DNA of 64,000 nucleotides, taken from the NCBI RefSeq assembly GCF_002954405.1, contig NZ_MQWC01000004.1:470065-534064 (forward strand), written 5' to 3'. The notes under the pieces are model-generated. The model did no database searches and was not told where the DNA came from. It saw only the letters and a list, made by a program, of their open reading frames with translations. Shown one piece after another: positions 10,403 to 21,175 of this stretch; position 1 is the first letter of the stretch, and each line of letters begins with the position of its first letter. This DNA comes from Salinibacter sp. 10B. Its GTDB lineage: Bacteria > Bacteroidota > Rhodothermia > Rhodothermales > Salinibacteraceae. Made by a program: the position numbers and the translations under genes.

Positions 10403-10888
10403 ATGACTATTTTCGTCCCCATGCAGGCCCGATTGCCCCACCGCTTTTCCTCTTCGGATGCCCCCTCGTACCAGCTTGCCACATCCCTGTACAATGTGGT
10501 GGAGTCCGTCTTGCCCACGGAATGTGACGAACGGTACGATGCCAGTGTTTTTTGCCAGTGCTTGGCGCTGGACCATGTGGAAGCCACACAGGACACAAGT
10601 GTAATGCGCATGTGTGTCCGTTGCCGTGGCCTGACGAACATGCGCGCTCACATCAAGGTGGAGCAAACGGGCAAACACGCCTTTGACGCTCTGTGCACAG
10701 TTCAGGACGGATCATCCCACCGATTCTCGTACTGTCTGCCCGCACGTGCTGTCTCCAGCACCTCCTGCGCCCCCTACCTGGGACGCGATCTCGCCACATT
10801 CCTGCGAACCGAACTGGAGAATCGCCTCGGCCGTCTGCTCTTGCAGAGCCCGGCACGCCCCCCTACAGGGGCCTCATCACTCGTGTGA
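10403..10888 (+). CDS. Hypothetical Cys-containing protein, 161 aa
   Basis: Not recognised. I keep it because third codon positions are mostly G or C across its length, as in the neighbouring real genes, and because it contains paired cysteines (FCQCL near residue 52 and MCVRCRG near residue 71) with a further CxxxxxxxxxxxC pair later, which could bind zinc. No signal peptide or membrane segment is seen. It is convergent with the phosphodiesterase gene, with only 12 bases between the stops. Composition is less acidic than neighbours, which counts against it. It could be spurious. Confidence 0.4.
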   Translation: MTIFVPMQARLPHRFSSSDAPSYQLATSLYNVVESVLPTECDERYDASVFCQCLALDHVEATQDTSVMRMCVRCRGLTNMRAHIKVEQTGKHAFDALCTVQDGSSHRFSYCLPARAVSSTSCAPYLGRDLATFLRTELENRLGRLLLQSPARPPTGASSLV

Positions 10889-10900
10889 GCCCGCGCCCAT

Positions 10901-11398
10901 TCAGTCTTCAGCGTCGAGATGAATCACCTCCATTTGCTTGGGCGTTCCGTCGCGAATTGTGAGGCGAAGGCAGGTCTTGCGTTCATGGAAGCCGTGTTTG
11001 CCTGCCGCTCCAGGATTAACGAAGAGCATGCCCCCGAGGCGGTCGACCCGTTCGACGCGGAGGATGTGACTGTGGCCACAGATCAAAATATCCGGCGGAT
11101 CTTCCGATAGCTTCTCCCCCATTCCGTTCTGCCAACGTCCGGGTCGGCCTGCAATGTGAGTCATCCACACGTCGAGCCCCTCCACCGTAAACCGCTCGTG
11201 CTCGGAGAGGCGACGCCGACTGCCAGCGTCGTCGATATTGCCCCACACGGCCCGTACGGGCGCCACCGTCCCCAGCCCATCCAAGATTCCGAGGTCGCCT
11301 ACGTCCCCGGCATGAAGGATTAGGTCCACGCCGTCAAGGTCGTCAATGAGCTTGGGATGAAAATAGCCGTGGGTATCTGAAAGGATGCCGATTGTCAC
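10901..11398 (-). CDS. YfcE/MJ0936-type metallophosphoesterase
   Basis: Small calcineurin-like phosphodiesterase, a family that hydrolyses model phosphodiesters or cyclic nucleotides with a dimetal centre. All metal-binding motifs are visible: SDTHG at the N-terminus, GDVGD (HAGDVGDLG), GNID (VWGNIDDAGSR), and GHSH (ICGHSHILRVE), followed by the conserved NPGA. The length of about 165 residues is normal. I chose the GTG at 11398 (VTIGILSDTHG), because the earlier TTG at 11428 falls in the T-tract of the terminator of the upstream gene. The physiological substrate cannot be read from the sequence. Confidence 0.9.
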   Translation of the reverse strand: MTIGILSDTHGYFHPKLIDDLDGVDLILHAGDVGDLGILDGLGTVAPVRAVWGNIDDAGSRRRLSEHERFTVEGLDVWMTHIAGRPGRWQNGMGEKLSEDPPDILICGHSHILRVERVDRLGGMLFVNPGAAGKHGFHERKTCLRLTIRDGTPKQMEVIHLDAED

Positions 11399-11430
11399 AA
11401 GCGCGAGCCAATAGTGAGCAGGAGGCAAAG

Positions 11431-11467
11431 AAAAACACCCGGACTACAACTGGGTGCAGCCCGGGTG
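11431..11467 (-). terminator. Rho-independent terminator after the UPF0173-type hydrolase
   Basis: On the minus strand CACCCGG (11467-11461) pairs with CCGGGTG (11442-11436), immediately followed by five Ts (11435-11431). It lies 22 bases past the hydrolase stop and separates it from the phosphodiesterase gene. Confidence 0.75.
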
Positions 11468-11488
11468 CCGGCGACATAGAAGAATCCC

Positions 11489-12169
11489 TTACAGGGACAA
11501 GGTGGAGTTGGGATCCAACTGGTGGCATGTAACTCCAGCATCCTCAATGCTCTCTGCAACCTCTTCAATATCCACCTGAATGAACGGGAACGTATTGTAG
11601 TGAATGGGCACGACCGCATCAGCATCGGTCATGTCTGCGGCGTGAATCGCCCCGTCTACGCCCATCGTCACCACATCGCCGACCGGAGCAAGCATCAGGT
11701 CGACATCGTACAGATCGCCAATCCACTCCATTTCAGCGAACGGAGCCGTGTCGCCGGCATAGTACACCGTCCGCTCATCAAACTCGAGCACGAATCCTTC
11801 GGGCACCCCGCCGTACGATCCGTCCGGGAAGCTGGACGTGTGACGCGCATGAACGGCCTCGACGGATCCCCACTCAAAGTCCACAGTCCCTCCCTCATTC
11901 AGGGGCTGTACGTTTTCGTGGTCGTAGTCCTCTCCAACCCGAGAGATGATCTCAAAATTACTAAGCACCAGGGGGCCGTCCGGCCCGGCAAAGGCCTCCA
12001 CGTCGGCGTAGTGGTCGAAGTGAGCGTGGGAGACGAGCACAACGTCGGGGGCCAACGCGTCGGGGGTCGTCTCAGTGTGTGGGTTGTCTTCGAAAAAGGG
12101 ATCGAAGAGCAGAGTCGTGCTCTCCGTTTCAATCTGAAAGGTCGAATGCCCAAAGTACGTAAGCTCCAT
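11489..12169 (-). CDS. UPF0173 metal-dependent hydrolase (metallo-beta-lactamase fold, UlaG-like)
   Basis: Cytosolic MBL-fold hydrolase of 226 residues. It shows GHSTF near the N-terminus (YFGHSTFQIE), the hallmark metal motif HxHxDH (SHAHFDHYADV), a third metal His (ARHTSSF), the bridging Asp in YYAGDTAPF, and the final His in VVPIHYNTFP. This set is that of the UPF0173/YtkL family, close to L-ascorbate-6-phosphate lactonase UlaG. The real substrate is not known for the family. The protein is acidic. A clear terminator follows it, so it forms its own unit or the end of one. Confidence 0.92.
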   Translation of the reverse strand: MELTYFGHSTFQIETESTTLLFDPFFEDNPHTETTPDALAPDVVLVSHAHFDHYADVEAFAGPDGPLVLSNFEIISRVGEDYDHENVQPLNEGGTVDFEWGSVEAVHARHTSSFPDGSYGGVPEGFVLEFDERTVYYAGDTAPFAEMEWIGDLYDVDLMLAPVGDVVTMGVDGAIHAADMTDADAVVPIHYNTFPFIQVDIEEVAESIEDAGVTCHQLDPNSTLSL

Positions 12170-12316
12170 GATCTGTCGGATAAAATATCAGTCCCAAAAC
12201 ATACGAGCTAGCTCAGAAAGTCTACGGATGCCCGCCCTGGTGCAGTTTCGGCCCCGGAATGGTCGTGAGACGACATTCTTGTGAGGCATGCCGGCTGCCC
12301 CTCCCAAGTTGATACA

Positions 12317-14044
12317 CTATTTCAGCACGACCATTCGGTGTGAGTCCGTCCCATTCTGCGTTTTCAGGCGCACAAAATATGTCCCGCTCGGAAGATCCTC
12401 CGCACTGAACGATACGTCGTGGTATCCGGGCTCTTTCCTTCCCGTTGCGAGTTCAGCAATACGGTGCCCCTTCAGATTCCACACGGTGAGAGTAACCGTC
12501 TGAGGGGAACGAACATCATAGGCAATCGTCGTCGTCTCGGCAAAAGGATTCGGAAAGTTGCCGATGAGCCTTACTGACGTCTGCTCCTGTGGAACCGCCC
12601 CAAGACCAATTTTAATGGTGCCCGAAAGGCGATCCGATCCATTCCGCCTTTGTTGCCGCACTCGATAATAGACGACCTGGCCGGCCACTTTCGAATCGGT
12701 GTAGACAAATTCGTCCCCTCCCGCGGGAGTCCCCTGAGGAGCCACCGTCACCGTAGAAGGAGAAAGTTCGGCAACGGTCGTGAAATGCTCCCCGTTCGTG
12801 GATCGCTCCACGAGAAATGTGTGTCCCTCCGACGCCTGCGCCTTCCATCGAAGGGTCACCGAACGGCCGTCCGCCTTCGCCCTCAGGTGACGCAGCCCCG
12901 ATTGCAGCGAGAGCGTAACCGGAACGCGCCGGGCCCCGTCGGGCCATGCGTTCACGACCGCTCGCCCCTCTTCTTCAAAACCAAGGCGAACGCGGCGGTC
13001 TTCCTGCTTGTCTGAATTCGGCAGAGGACGGTTCCTCATGCGGCGAAGCATTCGGGGAGACCGAGCTTCCTTCCAGATGCGGAGTTCGTCCAACCGCCCT
13101 GAGTACAAGGGACGTTGCTCCGATTCCGTCATTTCTTTTCGATGCACCCGCCCCCCAAGCGCCATCGGCACTGGACCGGGCGCAACCGGCACCCGACCTT
13201 GCAGAGAATCAGTCGCCGTGCCGTTCACGATCAGTCGCAGCCGAGATCGCTTCGCCTCATAGACCGCTGCGATGTGGTGCCATCTGCCGTCTGCTACAGG
13301 TGTCCCCGAACGCAGAGCCTGATGTTGACCGGGTCGGCCACTGTAGAACCGAAGACGCCCGCTCCGATCTACGATAAACTCGGCAGGATAAGCTACGGCT
13401 TCATTCCCGCTCCACGTCGATAGCACGACCTCATCGAGCCCATTGGTTTGCATCCAAAACTCAATGGTAAATGACGACGCGCGCCCTAGAGGCGGAAGCT
13501 GGCCGGCTCGAAGAAGGAGGGGGGTCGAGGCTCCGCTGAGATCAAGCGCATGGTTGCCTCGTTCGGCGGACGAGACAGCGCGGACGTCCACACGACCTTG
13601 CCGCTCCAGAACCCGGCGCACCTGGCGCTGACTCGCAGGGTCCGCCTTTTTCTCCCAGACGAAGGGACTGAGCGTCCACTCGAAGCGTCCTGTCTGGTCG
13701 GGCAACTGTACGCGAACAATAAATTCGAGAGGCCCCCTGATGGCACGGTCCAGAACGAGCAAATCTCCTCCCGCCTGGTCGCGTGGTCGACGGTCAAAGC
13801 TCACAGGCTCCGTCCCGTACCGGAGCACGCGCACCTCCCGGAGCTCCCATTCCGGCGGGAGCTCTAAGACGGCGCCGTCGATAGACTGACGCGAATCAAT
13901 TGTCTTGAACAAATTTACCGTTTCTCCGGCCTCGCGGACGGTGGATTCCGATAGGCCTTGGGCCTTCGCACAAAGGGACTGGAGGAGTATCAATGCAAGC
14001 GCAACACTCCCCACAACAAACATGTAGTTGCGCCGATAGGACAT
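12317..14044 (-). CDS. Secreted LamG-domain protein with type IX secretion C-terminal domain
   Basis: Start chosen at 14044 because it puts a Sec signal peptide at the N-terminus (MSYRRNYMFVVGSVALALIL, cleavage after AKAQG). The frame stays open further upstream, but without protein-like sequence. Residues about 175-320 form a LamG/concanavalin-like jelly roll (SSFTIEFWMQTN, GRWHHIAAVYE, SGRLDELRIWK), a fold used for sugar or protein binding. A fibronectin-III-like stretch follows (LRWKAQASEGHTFLVERSTNG). The last 80 residues are a T9SS type A sorting domain (GNFPNPFAETTTIAYDV, GYHDVSFSAEDLPSGTYFVRL). It is probably displayed on the surface; the ligand is unknown. Confidence 0.85.
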   Translation of the reverse strand: MSYRRNYMFVVGSVALALILLQSLCAKAQGLSESTVREAGETVNLFKTIDSRQSIDGAVLELPPEWELREVRVLRYGTEPVSFDRRPRDQAGGDLLVLDRAIRGPLEFIVRVQLPDQTGRFEWTLSPFVWEKKADPASQRQVRRVLERQGRVDVRAVSSAERGNHALDLSGASTPLLLRAGQLPPLGRASSFTIEFWMQTNGLDEVVLSTWSGNEAVAYPAEFIVDRSGRLRFYSGRPGQHQALRSGTPVADGRWHHIAAVYEAKRSRLRLIVNGTATDSLQGRVPVAPGPVPMALGGRVHRKEMTESEQRPLYSGRLDELRIWKEARSPRMLRRMRNRPLPNSDKQEDRRVRLGFEEEGRAVVNAWPDGARRVPVTLSLQSGLRHLRAKADGRSVTLRWKAQASEGHTFLVERSTNGEHFTTVAELSPSTVTVAPQGTPAGGDEFVYTDSKVAGQVVYYRVRQQRRNGSDRLSGTIKIGLGAVPQEQTSVRLIGNFPNPFAETTTIAYDVRSPQTVTLTVWNLKGHRIAELATGRKEPGYHDVSFSAEDLPSGTYFVRLKTQNGTDSHRMVVLK

Positions 14045-14209
14045 AGTCAGTCCAGCTGCCCGAAAGGGACCATAACTCAATAGGCCTATGGGCATCTGTC
14101 TCGGATGGTCCGCTGCCCCCCCTCAAAGCCTTCATTGATGAATCATAGTTGGCCCGTATCCTCGCCCGAACGGGCTCGTTATCATACTCCCCCGAGGAGT
14201 GAACCACTA

Positions 14210-14698
14210 ATGACGCCCTTCTGGATATCCATGGACGATCTTCCTGACGACCTCACCTCCGTTGGTTCTCATCACGGCAACCAGCCCCCTACCGAAACGG
14301 GGCAAGAAGTCCGCTCCCCGTCGGGCCCGGATCCCGACTCGACCCCTGCTTCACCGACCCCCGCTCTATTTCAACTTGTCCGGGAGACAGACGCGAACCG
14401 GATCCAGGTTCGGGTCCACTCGGCCCGAGCGCAGGTATCGTCCCCCGAGGCGGAGACAATTGAAGAAGTAGGGCAGTATCGTACCGTTGACGAGCTCCGC
14501 ACTGCCCTTCGCGAGGCACCAATTGAGGGCCGGATTGCTATTTTCGAAGATGCGAAAACCGAGACGGTTCTTACCGACGATGACGCCACCGCCGATCACC
14601 CGTGGATTGGTCAACCTCGCTATGAGCGTATTACGTTTGTGAGCGATGATGCTGCGGTGTCCAACTACGTCAACAGCCTCGACCGTCCCCTGGCTTAG
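14210..14698 (+). CDS. Hypothetical acidic protein, 162 aa
   Basis: Not recognised. The ATG at 14210 is chosen because a purine-rich GAGGAG lies about ten bases upstream; ATG 14231 is an alternative. The first 60 residues are Pro/Ser/Asp-rich and probably disordered. The rest (about 60-162) looks folded and starts with ALFQLVRETDANRIQVRVHS, with a mixed alpha/beta pattern and a conserved-looking ending (RYERITFVSDDAAVSNYVN). There is no signal peptide, so it is likely cytosolic. It is divergent from the LamG gene and upstream of the flavin reductase gene by 154 bases. Confidence 0.6.
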   Translation: MTPFWISMDDLPDDLTSVGSHHGNQPPTETGQEVRSPSGPDPDSTPASPTPALFQLVRETDANRIQVRVHSARAQVSSPEAETIEEVGQYRTVDELRTALREAPIEGRIAIFEDAKTETVLTDDDATADHPWIGQPRYERITFVSDDAAVSNYVNSLDRPLA

Positions 14699-14852
14699 AC
14701 TGTCGTTCTCCCTCCAGCGATTGACGGCTCTCCGCCCCTGCCAGTGCCTGTACGGCCGGCCGGGGAAACTGTGAGACCACGCCGCGTGGGGGCCTTCTCA
14801 CCGAAGGAGTAGATCTCGGAGCGTTAACACAGATTCTCAATTTTCTGCTTCT

Positions 14853-15566
14853 ATGGCCCTCGATCTGCTCAGCGCCACAGTTGCTGCCACCTACTCTCTG
14901 ACCCCACGCGTTCGCCAACTTGTGCTTGAGGTGGATGGACATACCTTCACCCATACGCCCGGCCAGCACGTCAGCGTGCGGTACGAATCTGACCAAGACG
15001 GAGTCGTATACCGCCCCTACTCTCCCGTCAACGGACCCGGAACCGATCGCCTCGTTCTGGCCGTCAAGCAATACGACGGAGGCACCTGTTCGGTGTGGCT
15101 GCATGAACGAACAGTCGGCGATACGATCTCGGTTATGCCCCCCTCCGGCAACCTCCACCTCCGGGATCCAGCTCGTGACGCAGCCTTTCTGGCGACGGGG
15201 ACGGGCCTGACTCCCATGATGGCGATGCTGGAGCAGTATTTAGCTGAGGACTCGGGACATGCCGTACTCCTTTACGGAGAACGATCTCCCGCGGACCTGA
15301 TGTACCGCCCTACACTCGACCGTCTGTCTGCCAGCCATCCCAACCTTACCGTTGAGTATGTTCTGTCCGATACGTCCTGGAATGGGCGTACCGGATACGT
15401 GCAGGACCACCTCGATTCTGCACTCGGTAGCCTGGACGCACCGCACGCTTACATTTGCGGGGTGCCGCAAATGGTCGTCGACACCCAATCAGCGCTTCGG
15501 GACGCCGGCCTGCCAGACGATCACATCTTCAGCGAGGGCTGGGAACAGGGCGCTGTTTCGAACTAA
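14853..15566 (+). CDS. FAD-dependent ferredoxin/flavodoxin-NADP reductase-like oxidoreductase
   Basis: A 237-residue member of the FNR superfamily that moves electrons between NAD(P)H and a flavin-coupled partner. The FAD domain has the RPYSP (RxYS/T) motif near residue 54 and a GGxxSxxL-like GGTCSVWLH near residue 77. The NAD(P) domain has GTGLTPMMAML near residue 115, the YGERSPADLMY loop, and the C-terminal CGVPQMV motif. There is no iron-sulfur Cys cluster, so it is a stand-alone reductase module. The partner protein cannot be told from context. Confidence 0.88.
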   Translation: MALDLLSATVAATYSLTPRVRQLVLEVDGHTFTHTPGQHVSVRYESDQDGVVYRPYSPVNGPGTDRLVLAVKQYDGGTCSVWLHERTVGDTISVMPPSGNLHLRDPARDAAFLATGTGLTPMMAMLEQYLAEDSGHAVLLYGERSPADLMYRPTLDRLSASHPNLTVEYVLSDTSWNGRTGYVQDHLDSALGSLDAPHAYICGVPQMVVDTQSALRDAGLPDDHIFSEGWEQGAVSN

Positions 15567-15710
15567 GCGACTGTTTTGACGTCACTCGTTGGCGTTCGAC
15601 GCCTCGCGAGACTTCTGGGCAATACGGCGCGGCATCGGTAATGAGAACGTTGCCTCCACACTCTCTCCCCGCTCTGGAAGATCTCGGGGCCGCTTTCGGG
15701 CTCTCTCCGC

Positions 15711-16286
15711 TCAATACTCCATTCGCTTACAGAGATGTCCTCGAAGCTGCTTCCGGGCTCGGTGAAGCCGAACGCGTACATTGACTTCCGTAAGTCCAAG
15801 CCGCTCGGCGGTCTCCGTGGTTGACTTCTCTTCGAGGTCCCTGAGTTGTACCACGCGCCGGTAATGCTCCGGCAGTTCCTGGAGAGCGTCGTGCACAATC
15901 CGCTTGCGCTCCGCGGTCTCCACCGCCTTCTCTGTCACAGTCGTTCCCTCATTCTGTTCTGCCTGCAAGAACTCGAGGATTTCGTGCTCCTTGTAATTGT
16001 GACGCTTCGACTTCCGCACGTGACCGTACGCCAGATGCCGGGCAATTGAAAATAGCCACGTGGACACCTTCGCCTCCCCTCGAAATGAGTCAATCTGTCG
16101 GTAGGCTTCGGCAAAGGCTTCCTGGACAATGTTCTCGGCCTCATCAGCATCGCCCACAATTTTCCAAACGAAATTGTGAAGGCGCTCCCGTTCCTGTTCA
16201 AAAAGACAGCGAAACGCGTGCTCACTTCCGGCTTTGAGCGCATCAACCTTCGGGTCCTCTGCGGTGCAGGGCTGGGGCATTTCCAT
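15711..16286 (-). CDS. RNA polymerase sigma factor, ECF family
   Basis: 191-residue ECF sigma factor. Region 2 is clear (LHNFVWKIVGDADEAENIVQ and AYRQIDSFRGEAKVSTWLF, the helix that melts the -10 element), with RHLAYGHVRKSKRHN after it. Region 4 shows the usual LPEHYRRVVQLRDLEEKSTTETAERLGLTEVNVRVRLHRARKQLR helix-turn-helix. The start at 16286 (MEMPQPCTAED) avoids a short unlikely extension. No anti-sigma factor is visible next to it, which is unusual for the family, so its control is unclear. It is convergent with the flavin reductase gene. Confidence 0.92.
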   Translation of the reverse strand: MEMPQPCTAEDPKVDALKAGSEHAFRCLFEQERERLHNFVWKIVGDADEAENIVQEAFAEAYRQIDSFRGEAKVSTWLFSIARHLAYGHVRKSKRHNYKEHEILEFLQAEQNEGTTVTEKAVETAERKRIVHDALQELPEHYRRVVQLRDLEEKSTTETAERLGLTEVNVRVRLHRARKQLRGHLCKRMEY

Positions 16287-16458
16287 GGCGACTGTGGAAT
16301 GAGGTAAACATTCAAGAGGATTGGACTCCCTCGTCCTTACTATCATCCTCGTGTACCTTCACATGCGCTACATGTTATCACAAAAGTATAACAGGGGAAT
16401 AAGATTTTCCTCTCCCCAACAACGCCCCCTTTAACCTCTAGCGCCTGCGCACGAGCCC

Positions 16459-16710
16459 ATGCCCAACGAACGCACGTCCCCCTCCGACAATACTCCCGAC
16501 GACGATGAACAGATTGAAACAACATTTCGCCGACTCCGACGCGACGGCCACTCGCGCCTCGAAGCGGTGCAACTGATCCTCGATACCCTCGACGTATCCC
16601 TCGCCGAAGCCAAACAACTCCTCCTCACCCACAACACTTGGGCAGAAGCCCGCAGTGCAACGGACTCTGATGCGTCGTCTGGGACCTCTGTGCCCCCAGC
16701 CCCCGGTTAA
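16459..16710 (+). CDS. Small hypothetical protein, 83 aa
   Basis: Not recognised. The protein is acidic, with a predicted helical middle (residues about 18-62, IETTFRRLRRDGHSRLEAVQ and LDVSLAEAKQLLLTHNTWAEA) that looks like a short three-helix bundle, and disordered ends. The composition matches the proteome of this genome. It is divergent from the ECF sigma gene with about 170 bases between the starts. Confidence 0.55.
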   Translation: MPNERTSPSDNTPDDDEQIETTFRRLRRDGHSRLEAVQLILDTLDVSLAEAKQLLLTHNTWAEARSATDSDASSGTSVPPAPG

Positions 16711-16827
16711 GAACCGAATTCGTCACACGACCCTCACCTCAAGAGGCAATCCCACTTCGTCCTGATCGGTACCATGGGTCATAGATACTCGCCTCACGGC
16801 CTTTCGAAATAACCCTCCCGCACGATC

Positions 16828-17547
16828 ATGGACTTGAGCGACGCCGTCGCTGTCGTTACTGGGGCCAGCAGCGGCCTCGGGACGCACTTTGCTAACTCAT
16901 TGATTGGACGAGGAGCCGTCGTGTACGGCCTCGCTCGGAGTTCCGACAAATTGAACGCCCTGCAGAACGATTTCGGCGACGCATTTCGCCCCCTTCCGTG
17001 TGATGTACGTGACGAAGAGCAGGTGGCCGATGCCTTCGAGACCGTTCGCGAGGAAAGCGACCGAATCGACGTACTTCTCAACAACGCCGGGCTCGGCCAG
17101 TTCGGCCCTGTCGATGATCTGCCGGTTGAGGATTGGGACGTGCAGATGGAGACAAACCTGCGCGGCGTCTTCCTCTGCACCCGAGAGGTCGTACCCACCA
17201 TGCGCTCACAGAACGAGGATTCGGGCTTCGGAGGCCACATCGTGAACATAGCCTCCATCGCCGGTCTGCTCGGCAATCCCAACCTCACAGCGTACAACGC
17301 AAGCAAATTCGGAGTGCGCGGCTTTAGCGAGTCGCTCATGAAGGAAGTGCGCGACGATGGCATCCGCGTCACGTGTATCTATCCCGGCTCCACGGAAACC
17401 AACTTCTTCGATGTAGCAGGGGTCGACATGACGGATAACCCCCTCCAGCCCGAAGATCTAGCCGCCACCGTCGTGCACGTACTGGAGTCGCCGGCCAACC
17501 ATCTCATCTCCGAACTGGTGGTCCGCCCCCTCCGTCCTCGGGGCTGA
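16828..17547 (+). CDS. Short-chain dehydrogenase/reductase (SDR, classical)
   Basis: 239-residue NAD(P)-dependent oxidoreductase with Rossmann fold. Motifs in order: TGASSGLG (cofactor binding, near residue 12), a D-V stretch in PCDVRD, NNAG (LLNNAGLGQFG), the catalytic Ser in NIASIAG, and YNASK (Tyr and Lys). The following PGSTETNF region is also typical. The Arg after the second strand (LARSSDKL) favours NADP(H), which is inference. The substrate is not deducible. It lies upstream of groES, but separated by 247 bases and a CIRCE operator, so it is not in the chaperonin operon. Confidence 0.92.
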   Translation: MDLSDAVAVVTGASSGLGTHFANSLIGRGAVVYGLARSSDKLNALQNDFGDAFRPLPCDVRDEEQVADAFETVREESDRIDVLLNNAGLGQFGPVDDLPVEDWDVQMETNLRGVFLCTREVVPTMRSQNEDSGFGGHIVNIASIAGLLGNPNLTAYNASKFGVRGFSESLMKEVRDDGIRVTCIYPGSTETNFFDVAGVDMTDNPLQPEDLAATVVHVLESPANHLISELVVRPLRPRG

Positions 17548-17708
17548 CGCACTGCTGCTGGCCGGAAGGAAGGTGTCCTTTTTCCAAATACAGGAAGCCG
17601 TCACAGAACCACTGTGATCAGGAGAAGATCGTCGCACTAAAGGATCTTCACCACAACCCCTTCCGGCAGCGGAAACATAGACGGAAATGGGCCTGTTGGG
17701 TATGACGC

Positions 17709-17743
17709 GTTGTTATCACTCACCACTGGCGAGTGATAACAAC
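17709..17743 (+). promoter_or_regulatory. CIRCE operator (HrcA site) upstream of groES
   Basis: A perfect inverted repeat, GTTGTTATCACTC - 9 bases - GAGTGATAACAAC. The core TTATCACTC-N9-GAGTGATAA fits the CIRCE pattern (TTAGCACTC-N9-GAGTGCTAA) with one symmetric change in each arm, and the arms extend to 13 bp. It lies 51 bases before the groES start, so HrcA repression of the chaperonin operon is expected. Confidence 0.9.
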
Positions 17744-17794
17744 AATGAAGAATCCTACCGCACATCACTCACAAGAAGTCAGTCTGAACCGATC

Positions 17795-18085
17795 ATGACG
17801 AGCATCAAACCTCTTGGCGACCGCGTCGTCGTCCAGCCGAAGCCGGCCGATGATAAGACCGAAAGTGGTCTGTACATTCCGGATTCGGCAAAGGAGAAGC
17901 CCCAGGAAGGCACGGTCGTCGCAATCGGTCCGGGCCGCGTGGAAAACGGCAACCGGATCGAGATGACCGTCGAAGAGGGCGATCAGGTCCTCTATGGAAA
18001 GTATGCGGGCACTGAAGTTACCCTCGATGGGGACGAGTACCTCATCATGCGCGAGAGCGACATCTTCGGAGTTGTCGAAGGATAG
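17795..18085 (+). CDS. groES: Co-chaperonin GroES
   Basis: Ten-kilodalton lid of the GroEL folding chamber. The ATG at 17795 gives [15 protein letters not shown], the usual N-terminus; the frame stays open upstream through the CIRCE site, so the longer version is not real. The mobile loop ([22 protein letters not shown]) and the roof/beta-barrel segments ([27 protein letters not shown]) are all present. Length 96 is normal. groEL follows after 95 bases and both are expected to be under the CIRCE/HrcA operator. Confidence 0.97.
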   Translation: MTSIKPLGDRVVVQPKPADDKTESGLYIPDSAKEKPQEGTVVAIGPGRVENGNRIEMTVEEGDQVLYGKYAGTEVTLDGDEYLIMRESDIFGVVEG

Positions 18086-18144
18086 CACTGTGCCCCTCGC
18101 GGCGGAGGAGGATTCTCCCACCCGCGGTCGCACACGACTACTGA

Positions 18145-19869
<1,725 letters not shown>

Positions 19870-19921
19870 CCCATCCATCCGCGCGTGCCCTCGCGGCACA
19901 CGCCGATGCACGAAACGAAAG

Positions 19922-19959
19922 GGCTGCCTTCTCCGGCGACGGAGAGGGCAGCCTTTTTT
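19922..19959 (+). terminator. Rho-independent terminator after groEL
   Basis: GGCTGCC at 19922-19928 pairs with GGCAGCC at 19947-19953; CTCC and GGAG extend the stem inside. Six Ts follow directly. It lies about 50 bases after the groEL stop. Confidence 0.9.
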
Positions 19960-20199
19960 CTTTTTGGGGCGGTGTTACTTGGTCTGTTTATCCCCCTAGT
20001 GCGATTGTATCTTGATTTCGGCTACTCATTTTCAAAGCAGACAGGACGAATGCATTCTCCCTTTCCTCATCTTTCTTGTGTAAGGCACGCCGCCGATTAG
20101 GCAGGTTGAGTTGAAGAGTTGGAATTGTTGGCTCAGATTGGAAGTCTCTTGCCTCTGTATTGGCCTCCTCCCTCTTTTCTGTAGTCCATTTGCCACTGG

Positions 20200-21129
20200 C
20201 TACTCCCGAGCTTCGATGGGAACCCGTACAGTGTCGGTGTAAATCGACCCGACGAATCCGTGCCCCCCTTTTACGTTTGAGAATGTGTCGGGGCGCGCCA
20301 GGTTGTCGAGGGATGCTTCTCTCCACTGGGGCCAGTCCGGGCCTCCAGCCGCGACCACGACCGTCGCGAACGGATGCACAAACGCAGAGCGCGGCACGCA
20401 CCGGTTCTCTGTCCCTCGAAACAGAGCATGCAAATCCTGACCGTAAAAAATGGGAAGCCGGTATCCCTCCCCGTCACGATGCTCCGCTTCGTCAAGGTAG
20501 TCAATGCCTCCCGCCCCCTCGGGTGCACTGTTCGACCGGCCCAGTGGATAGTAGACCTTGACGGCCGCTAGATGGTCGAGGTGTTTGGCCCTCACGGAAA
20601 ACGTATTCTGTCGCTCCGCTGGATTTCCTTGAGCGTCAAATTCACAGGGAAGCAGGAACGGTTGCGTTTCTCCCTCAACAGAATGAAGGAGCGTGGGAGG
20701 CCGCTTTGGGGTCGTGGTCGTGGCCGTTGTGACGGGCTTGCCCTTCTTCTGAACAATGAGACGGTATGACGTGCCCGCCTGAAGTGCGTGAGTTGTTCGA
20801 AAGTTGTGCACCGTTGCCACCTGTCCTACGGTCTCGTAGGTGTCCTGCAGGCGCACCTGTGTACCGGTATCGAGATTCTTGAGAAGGACGCGGGCCTCTA
20901 ATTCAGGAGGGCTTCCGACCTGCGTCGTGTCACCAATGGGCTCAACGCGCACCACCTGTGTATCGGCGGCCACGTTGAGCGCGGCAAAGAGACTGTACTG
21001 GTACTGCTCGGAGGGCTCCAAAACGTCCACAGTGGGATCACACCCCTCAAGGAGAAAGAGGCCCCCTAGAAGAAGCATTCCCCAAACCAAACACTGACGG
21101 GTGGATGGTACCATATGAACGCCATTCAT
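20200..21129 (-). CDS. DUF4249-type outer-membrane lipoprotein
   Basis: 309-residue lipoprotein. The N-terminus has a hydrophobic signal ending in a lipobox (LFLLEGC, Cys near residue 30), so it is lipidated and exported. The body resembles the DUF4249 family, which in Bacteroidota is usually encoded just after a TonB-dependent receptor; here the receptor gene ends 46 bases upstream on the same strand. It is probably a periplasm- or surface-exposed partner of that receptor. The ligand is unknown. A second ATG at 21114 is an equally possible start. Confidence 0.75.
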   Translation of the reverse strand: MNGVHMVPSTRQCLVWGMLLLGGLFLLEGCDPTVDVLEPSEQYQYSLFAALNVAADTQVVRVEPIGDTTQVGSPPELEARVLLKNLDTGTQVRLQDTYETVGQVATVHNFRTTHALQAGTSYRLIVQKKGKPVTTATTTTPKRPPTLLHSVEGETQPFLLPCEFDAQGNPAERQNTFSVRAKHLDHLAAVKVYYPLGRSNSAPEGAGGIDYLDEAEHRDGEGYRLPIFYGQDLHALFRGTENRCVPRSAFVHPFATVVVAAGGPDWPQWREASLDNLARPDTFSNVKGGHGFVGSIYTDTVRVPIEARE

Positions 21130-21175
21130 GAACGTGAACCTGAGACGCCAAAATAAACTTCAGGTCCCGCTCCGT

